A stretch of 64,000 nucleotides of DNA, taken from Siphonodentalium dalli (taxonomy: Eukaryota; Mollusca; Scaphopoda; Gadilida; Siphonodentaliidae). The notes under the pieces were generated by a model. It saw nothing but the letters and a program-made list of their open reading frames with translations, was not told the DNA's origin and did no database searches. Position 1 is the stretch's first letter; each line of letters starts with the position of its first letter. Where the stretch lies: positions 53,288,609 through 53,352,608 of the forward strand of contig CP136066.1 in the NCBI GenBank assembly GCA_032622095.1. Reading direction: 5' to 3'. Positions 57,286 through 64,000 of the stretch are shown piece by piece. Both the position numbers and the translations under genes were made by a program.

Positions 57286-57411
57286 GAGCGATGGATGACA
57301 AGTGTTCGGCGTCCAGCGAATGTCGAGCCGAGAATGCAGAATGCCGGGATGGAACATGCCAGTGCGAAATGGGATACAAATTCAATGCTTTCAACCACAC
57401 TTGTCTGACTG
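57286..57411 (+). CDS. EB/EGF-like module exon, phase 1-1
   Basis: The exon is bounded by CTATTTTTCAG and GTGAGAAG splice signals. It is 126 bp (42 codons) and symmetric phase 1-1, the typical class for shuffled EGF modules. The module has six Cys: C-x5-C-x6-C-x4-C-x-C-x10-C, with KCSASSEC, ECRDGTCQC and GYKFNAFNHTC. This matches EB/EGF-like repeats found in tandem in many mollusc secreted proteins. Phase 1 at both sides joins in frame to the exon at 25822-26128. Further copies are expected downstream, beyond the window. The open frame that also covers this area in another register is a shadow. Confidence 0.8.
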
Positions 57412-59970
57412 GTGAGAAGTTTAGTCATTAATTAGTTCTCGTATCAGTGTTGCTGGCTACTTCACGTAGAAGGTCCAGATGTGGTTTTACCTAGAACAAT
57501 TAGAACATATTTTTTCAACATTTAAATATATGATAAATTGTTGGTTTCAACATACTAAAATTTCAAGCTTGACATCGGTTGCGTTCTCTTATAAATTAGC
57601 ATAAGGCGACCAGTTAGCTTAAATTATGTGCTCTAGCTTTATGGGTTGGGTTGGGTATTGCGAGTCTTTGGCACTGTAACCTCAAATATGTTTGGGCACA
57701 AACCAGGCTATTCTCTGGTAATATTCATGACGATAGCGATACGTTAAATCCACATTCCAACAAATTTGAAAATGCGTTTCCAATGGTACCGATATTATGA
57801 CCCATTGATTCCCATCTAACATTGAATACATGTTGTTAACGTAGTGCATATCTCAAACCATATGTTATGAAAACCTGTTTGAACAATTGTGGTACATTGT
57901 TCATAAAACTGGTCTCAATCGAAAATGCACCAGCGCTCTTTATATGACAAATACCACGATATAGGGCCCCAATAAATTCCCAATTTTCTATGAAATTCCT
58001 AGTGTGTCTATTCTTGTTTGTGTTATCATAACTTGAATATCTATTTTCGTTCTATTAGTTCATCACTGTGTTAATGCAGTTGTCAAGTATTGAACAATTT
58101 GTAAGTTAGTAAGTTGTAATGACGTCAAAATGATAGCCAAATTTGGGCAAACCCCAGCAATATGATGATTCATTCGCAGTTGTGTGAGAGTAGTGTTTTA
58201 TCATCTCAATACACATCAGCTAATATGATATAATTTTCACAAAAATAAAGATATCACGAACCCATCATTGTATCAGGAAACTTGAATTTAAACCAAATTG
58301 TCTTTTTTTGCGAAAGGTCTATTAAGCTACTAAAACCCGATCGTGTTCATGCGAAGTTATAGGAAATATTCGTTCCGAGTCGGTCTCTGCTAAATGTAAG
58401 GAGTGTTGTATGCTTTATGAGAGCTGTGATTAAGAGCATGCAGTATTCTCATGTGTTGCATATGTTGTATACATACTACTAACCGACACATTTACGACCC
58501 TGTCCAGAATAAATTCAGCAGCCATATTTATTAAGAATAATATAACAATTTACATATTTTAAGGGATATGTTCGTTAGTGGAAAATATAATTATTCAACA
58601 TAACGTCAGGGGTAACTTCCCAGGTTACTCAAGTTGTTGCACTAGCGAAACCATACATATGGCCATCCTTGCTCCTCTTCGGTACAATATCGACTCAGGA
58701 TCCCGATTTTTAGTTGGCTTGGTGTCTCCGCCTAATATTCAGGAGTTCGGTTATTCGAGATGATGACTCCTTTTCCTGATATCAGACAGTTCAGTGTATG
58801 TTCCATGCTCGATGTGTGTGCAACACAATTTAGCACTGCTACTTGTACTTATTCGGTCATGTTTCATTGTCGGCTAACAGTACATTGGTTGGAGTATTTC
58901 ATGATTGAAATGGCAACAAGAACGATGCCAACACAAAAGAAATATTCCGTCCAGCACAGTCACCCAGTCTGAGATATGAATAACCAGATATTCGCACAGA
59001 ACATAGTGTACGTACGGTTAACATTAATTTGCCGTGAAAAGTGTTATTATATTGCTCTAATAACCATTCTTGAAATAGGTGTATGTATACCGTATGTACA
59101 CCATACGCAAAAGGGAAGTCCAGCATGCATCGAAAAGCTAGTCAAAGTCCCACTAGCATGTTGTTTGTCAATCAAAATGTGAGACATGTTTACATTCTAA
59201 CATGCGTCTCATGCACAAGCAGTCAAACTGATATGGAATGGCGCCACTGATATATGACATGACTCTAAACAGAATGATGGCCAGTGGCTCACACACATAA
59301 ATTACCTTTATATTAGGTGAATCGTAGCTACATACGGAGTACGAACATCTGCTTGTGTTGACACTCCAATGTTCACCTGTCCAGCTTGTTGGTTTGGCCC
59401 AACTTTGACAGAAATGAGTGATCATGGCCTTATTTACATGCATGTTAGCGTAACCACAATAAAAATGGTCAAATCGTCTTATAGCATTTTGTAATTTCCT
59501 CGAAGGCAGAAGTGCTCAAACACTCCAAATTCGAAAAATATACCGCTATCCTCGATTCTGGAGTCACCCACAGAGCAACATCAAGTTCAGTAAATGATAG
59601 CGTTTTGTCAGCACAACATTGATAAATACGACACTGGATGACCACACAACAATAGGCGATGCCACGCAGATGAACAATTGACCAGACGTTTTCAGAATTA
59701 AATAGGAGAATCAAATATCATAAGGGTTAGACTCACGTTTTGCATAAATCCAGCCAAATATGGCAATATAATTTCAACCAAGAATGTATCTGGATCTATC
59801 TGGCAAACAATCTTAAATATCATCATCTTCACTGTATGTAGAATCTGAGCAATTATTAAGAGACAACAAAAACCATGGATTTTAATACATTTGAGACGTT
59901 GAAACTTTTATTTTATTTTTTGTCCCCTTCGGTACCAAGAATTGCTAGGATAATTAATAATTTCACATAA
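57412..59970. other. Intronic stretch, no further exon recognised
   Basis: I looked for Cys-rich segments with splice signals and found none convincing. Several frames of 60-90 codons overlap on both strands without motifs. AT-rich throughout. Confidence 0.4.
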
Positions 59971-59977
59971 AACTCCA

Positions 59978-60180
59978 ATGCCTTGGCTCTACGAAGAACT
60001 CTGGAAGAACACGATTGAGTCATCAGATCGCGGAAAGTTCTATGGGTTGTTTAAAAAGAATTTCGGAATGGAAGCATATATGACTATTACGACAAACAGT
60101 TTGATGACATATATTGTTAAGATACGCACTGCTAATCATAGACTGCATATTGAAAGGGTAAGGTGGGGTAAAGCCAAAAA
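59978..60180 (+). pseudogene. LINE C-terminal fragment before a microsatellite
   Basis: The frame starts MPWLYEELWKNT and contains SLMTYIVKIRTANHRLHIER followed by VRWGK. K-x-R-T-x-N-H-x-L-x-I-E-x-x-R-W is the widely conserved segment just upstream of the C-terminal knuckle in non-LTR polyproteins. The knuckle itself is replaced by lysine-rich low complexity and then the GAC repeat. The copy is a dead fragment. Confidence 0.7.
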
Positions 60181-60210
60181 GAAAAACAAGAAAAATAAGA
60201 ATACAAATAT

Positions 60211-60233
60211 CGACGACGACGACGACGACGACG

Positions 60234-60274
<41 letters not shown>

Positions 60275-60297
60275 TGATGATGATGATGATGATGATG
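60211..60297. repeat. (ACG)n(ATG)n microsatellite
   Basis: Nearly uninterrupted GAC/ACG triplets are followed by GATGATG. They translate as poly-Asp, poly-Arg or poly-Ser depending on frame, which explains several low-complexity open frames here. Confidence 0.95.
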
Positions 60298-60728
60298 CAC
60301 CTCTGCCATATGAAAATGGCAAGCCAGACAACAGAGGCCCCCTTTTGTAAATATATGTATACTAGCAGGGTTACCCGGCGTTGCCCAGGTTAATGCGATG
60401 TGAAACCATCTGTATGGTGTGGATATTTGTTGGGAATAGAGAACACTCTTGTTCAAAGTGTTATACGTTTTCTCATAAATTGTATATTCAAATAGCATCA
60501 CAAAACATGATTATTACAGTCATGGAGTATAAGTAGTGGCCCACCTTGTCAATTGTCATTCTGTTTATCGCGATTAATCCGTTCCACCAATAATGAAGTA
60601 TTTATTTATTTACAACTGCGTATACGTCAGACGTTATAATATGATACATGGACATCATAAAGACATTAGTTCGCATAAATAAAAGATGACAATTGGGTTT
60701 TACATATTGAGATGCATCAATCAATCTA

Positions 60729-61001
60729 GTGGGTTGGACTAAGATCTCGAGGATACCTGGCTATCATATCTCCATGAAGATACAGATGTTTTTAAGAAAT
60801 TTCCAGATGCTCCTCTGTTCATGGTGCTATATATTGGCTAAATATTCTCAGTTTCAACGAAATGTTGCTGCGCGGGCATATCAGCTACATTTGCCAGACA
60901 CAGAGCGAGATTTTGAGTTGTTTATGGCAGTCGATGAGTCTGTTCTAAACCCCTTGTCAGATGTCAGTATTGGGAAGATCCTGAAAGTCATGTGCTACTA
61001 A
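60729..61001 (+). CDS. Unassigned 90-codon ORF inside Helitron copy 3
   Basis: The frame includes QRNVAARAYQLHLPDTERD and DESVLNPLSDVSIGKILK. A degraded relative is in Helitron copy 2 (50990-51180), with stops, so the sequence was carried by the family rather than acquired by copy 3 alone. The wording of the C-terminal part recalls LINE C-termini. It may be a captured transposon fragment; function is not known. On the plus strand it runs opposite to the Helitron orientation. Confidence 0.25.
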   Translation: MGWTKISRIPGYHISMKIQMFLRNFQMLLCSWCYILAKYSQFQRNVAARAYQLHLPDTERDFELFMAVDESVLNPLSDVSIGKILKVMCY

Positions 61002-61439
61002 CTGCATTTTATTTTATATCAGAAGAAACTATATATGACTGCACACTGTGACCACTATTTTTGAACAGGCCTTCCATATATCCTGACAAATTGTAACTTT
61101 TTTTGTGGAAACTGTATTGAATGGAACAGACTCAATTTTGTTATAATATATATGCAATCCTCTGACGGTTCGAGGTCTCTCAGTTTATACGTTTAATGCT
61201 TCTTCTATGTATCTCTTTTTGCTAGCTCATTGTGTGAATGTCCTGATTGCCATCCCCATATAAATATGACAATTAAGAAGATATAATTGTTCAAGTGACT
61301 TATAAGTGGGTTACCATTTGTCGGGATTGTGAAATGTGAACGCCCAAATCTCCTTAAAATGATATGGAGATGGCCTGGGTGACTATATATAACTTATATG
61401 TGGATATCGGCGAATAGCAATCTTATCTATGATAGTGCA

Positions 61440-63270
61440 TATCCGCTCGCCATCCGTGACGCAAACGACACCAAATGTGATTTAATTCATGGTATATCAT
61501 TAGATAAAAACATGTATGAATTTGTTGGAAATTAGTGCCAAATATGTTTGTATCAGCTTTTGCCTCTTCGATTGTACCGCGTGAAGTTATATATATATAA
61601 CACACAGACAGACAGAAAGACAGACAGACAGCACAATTTGATTTATTGTATCATTTGAGAAGAACGTGTCTGAATTTGATGGTAATTGGTACTAAAACTA
61701 TTTTGTATCAGTTTTTGGTGACCCTCCCGTCCCTATTTCGGACTCAAGCTGCACACACTAAGTAAGTCTCATTAGAGATTAGAGATGCATATATATGAAA
61801 TTGGTGAAAATTGGCGAGTATACAAATTCGTATCAAATTGAAGTTCCCCATATCTCTCACCCATAGGCCACCAATTTGTTGTGTCTAAACCACACGATAA
61901 GATTCCTCGTATAACGGAGAAGAATATGTATCAATCTGGTGGAAATCGGCCATAAACATATAAATATAAAGTCCCTCTCATCTCTATACACCACTGACTC
62001 GAATGGCCCCACTTGTGACATCCTTAAACCACACAATTACACTCCTGATATCATGTTGATGATTGTTTATAAGTTTGGTGATAATCGGCGACTAAACAAT
62101 GTTTTTTTAAATCATATTTTGTGTCAATCCCTCCCTCCCCATCTCTCACCTAAACAGTACCACTATGGCGTCTTTAAATCACACAATCAGATTCCTCGTA
62201 TCATGGATAAGAACGTGTATCAATTTGGTGGAAATTGGCGCCAAAAAAATTGTGCATCAATTTTGGTGCCCCTGTCCCTTTCAATACACCCCTGACTCGA
62301 ATGAGCCACACTTGACAGATATAAGCCACACCATTAGACTCCTCATACCATGGGGATGCTAAATCACACAATCAGATTCCTCGTATCATGGATAAGAACG
62401 TGTATCAATTTGGTGGAAATTGGCGCCAAAAAAATTGTGCATCAATTTTGGTGCCCCTGTCCCTTTCAATATACCCCTGACTCGAATGAGGCCACACTTG
62501 ACAGATATAAGCCACACCATTAGACTCCTCATACCATGGGGATGCTTTTGTATAAGTGTGGTGGCAATCGGCGACTAAACCAATTATTATCAGATTTAGT
62601 GCCCACCCCCTCCCAATCTCTCATCCAAAACGACAACAATTTGGTGTTGTTAAATCGTACAATTAGATTCCTTGTATCATGAAGAAGAATATATATCAAT
62701 TTGGTGGAAATCGGCGCTAAAATTAGTTTTATCAATTTTGGTGCCCCTCTCCCCTTTCGTGCAAATCTGACTCGAACGACGCCACTTTTGACATATTTAA
62801 ACCACACCGTTGGATTCTTCATATCATGGGGATGATTATATGTAAGTTTCGTGGTAATCGGCGACAGAAAAAAATTCTTCCCCTCCCCCTTCCGGGCACC
62901 CCTGACGCGAACGGCGCGACTTTTGCCATATTTAAAACACACCATTAGATTCCTCATATTATGGGGATGATTATATATAAGTTTCGTGGCAATCACCAAC
63001 AAATTTGTTTTCTGCCCCTCCCCCTTCCGGGCACCCCTGACGCGAACGGCGCGACTTTTGCCATATTTAAAACACGCCATTGTATTCCTCATATTATGGG
63101 GATGATTATATATAAGTTTCGTGGCAATCGGCGACAAATTTGTTTTCTGCCCCTCCCCCTTTTCTGCCCCTGACAACAACGGCGTCACTTTAGAAAATTT
63201 TAACCCCGACCATTATCTTTCTCGTAAAAAGTTACTCCTAGTAGACCCCTTTGGCATCATCTAGATGGTC
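61440..63270 (-). repeat. Satellite array inside Helitron copy 3
   Basis: About 140-bp monomers as in copies 1 and 2. A 185-bp segment at 62175-62359 is repeated almost exactly at 62361-62546. A 141-bp segment is repeated nearly exactly at about 62880-63020 and 63020-63160. A minus-strand frame stays open for 219 codons (62529-63188) because the monomer is 47 codons long. Confidence 0.88.
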
Positions 63271-63299
63271 CCCTGTGAATTTCTATAGAACACAGACAG

Positions 63300-63323
63300 A
63301 CAGACAGACAGACAGACATACAT
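63300..63323. repeat. (CAGA)n microsatellite within the Helitron 5' end
   Basis: ACAGACAGACAGACAGACAG is the standard sub-terminal block of this Helitron family, variable in copy number between copies (36180, 53465, 61610, 63290). Confidence 0.85.
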
Positions 63324-63338
63324 TCGCAAATATAGATA

Positions 63339-63860
63339 TAGATTTGGCGCTTTACATGGATCATACAGACCATGTAATATGTGTCCGCTGACAACCCAAT
63401 CATTGCGGCTATGTTTGACCACAGTGAGTCAAGCTCTGAACGTGCATAGAGCCGTTGACTCAAAGAAGTCGCCAGGCCGCTTAAAATAATTGTTCGCGCG
63501 ATAACCCAAATGTTGGACTTTCTGTTTAAACCATTGTCAGTCTTCTCTTGATTTGTATACAGGTGATGGCCCCAGGATTTCCCCAACGCAGGGGCTATAA
63601 TCCCAAACATGGGGGCAATATTATCAGGATTTCCTGACGCAGGAGCAATATGACCCCCGACTTGGAGCTATATATGATCCCGAAAGCTATCTCGCGGGGT
63701 GGCTAACTCTGAGCTATTTAAGTAAAACATATTATATTGTACCTTCTTGTCCAGATTATTCCGACCGATACATTCAACTAAGTCCCTTATCGATTTGAAG
63801 CTTTCGAAAACCCACGTCAAGCAAGCATCATGGTCGAAAATGTTCTATATCAAGCCTATA
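63339..63860 (+). repeat. Dispersed repeat, inverted copy of 2645-3235
   Basis: This is the same family as described for 2645-3235, in plus orientation. Helitron copy 3 is inserted at its left edge. Confidence 0.7.
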
Positions 63861-64000
63861 TCAAGCCTGTATACGCCAGACGTGTCGCTTCTGGTGTTTG
63901 TGCATTAATAAAATACCAGATATCACACAGACTTGACTAATTTCCACATCCATAAAAGAAGACATGTTTTAGAGTGGCCTTCAATGTCCCGATAGCAGAG

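Larger units (their letters stand above)
60362..63338 (-). mobile_element. Non-autonomous Helitron copy 3, both ends intact
   Basis: On the minus strand the 5' end is TCTATATCTATATTTGCGAA (ending at 63338). The 3' end has ACCTGG/CCGGGT arms around a GCAACG loop, a 7-nt spacer and CTAG (60362-60365). The flanks are A (60361) and T (63339), the Helitron A|T target with no duplication. Length 2977 bp. It holds a satellite array at about 61440-63270 and no Rep/helicase ORF. The joined flanks resemble an uninterrupted copy at 3200-3230. Confidence 0.82.

Noticed and set aside
57226-57408. 60-codon plus frame with Cys-poor sequence
   Set aside because: It reads the EB exon in a different register and begins in the intron; the spliced frame gives a six-Cys module instead.
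60211-60501. Poly-Asp, poly-Arg, poly-Ser and poly-His frames
   Set aside because: All come from the GAC/GAT microsatellite.

Overview
The window is AT-rich, intron-scale DNA from an animal genome and holds very little host coding sequence. It has phase-matched spliced exons of a secreted modular protein and a dense mix of eukaryotic transposons: a Penelope-like element, LINEs, Gypsy, Helitrons, piggyBac-type and other MITEs. Several satellites are present. There is no operon structure, ribosome-binding site or bacterial gene. The element mix, the frequent TACATGTA palindromes and the PAN plus EB/EGF module architecture suggest a lophotrochozoan, most likely a mollusc. That is an inference, and the species cannot be read from the sequence.

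Host gene. A first coding exon at 25822-26128 (+) encodes a signal peptide and a PAN/Apple-like module and ends at a GT donor in phase 1. The next recognisable exon is at 57286-57411 (+). It is a symmetric phase 1-1 EB/EGF-like module with AG acceptor and GT donor. If they belong to one gene, the intron is about 31 kb and contains most of the mobile elements below.

Layout. 1-5 kb: a TIR element carrying a PHD-finger ORF (953-2229), then a dispersed repeat with an internal 29-bp tandem array. 5-25 kb: dispersed repeats, LINE 3' fragments (15.7 and 18.0 kb), palindromes, a Harbinger-like TIR element, a GGTACC-rich foldback MITE, a 41-bp minisatellite, two inverted piggyBac-type MITEs (20482-20873, 21180-21561) and a 98-bp satellite. 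26-33 kb: intronic MITEs and a 5'-truncated LINE on the minus strand. 33.2-36.2 kb: non-autonomous Helitron copies with satellite arrays. 36.2-39.8 kb: a nearly complete Penelope-like element with two ORFs, RT, GIY-YIG and a hammerhead ribozyme motif. 42.5 kb: a third piggyBac-type MITE. 43.5-47.5 kb: a decayed Gypsy element on the minus strand with most of the RT/RNaseH missing. 48.6-53.7 kb: a long-TIR MITE, hairpins, the second large Helitron and a mini-Helitron. 55.2-56.2 kb: a LINE endonuclease fragment. 60-63.3 kb: a LINE C-terminus with a microsatellite, then the third large Helitron.

No element looks autonomous and intact. The Penelope-like element is closest, with one frameshift and one nonsense codon. 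Several insertions can be checked inside the window because a related repeat provides an empty site, notably Helitron copy 3 against 3214/3215 and MITE C against about 6142.
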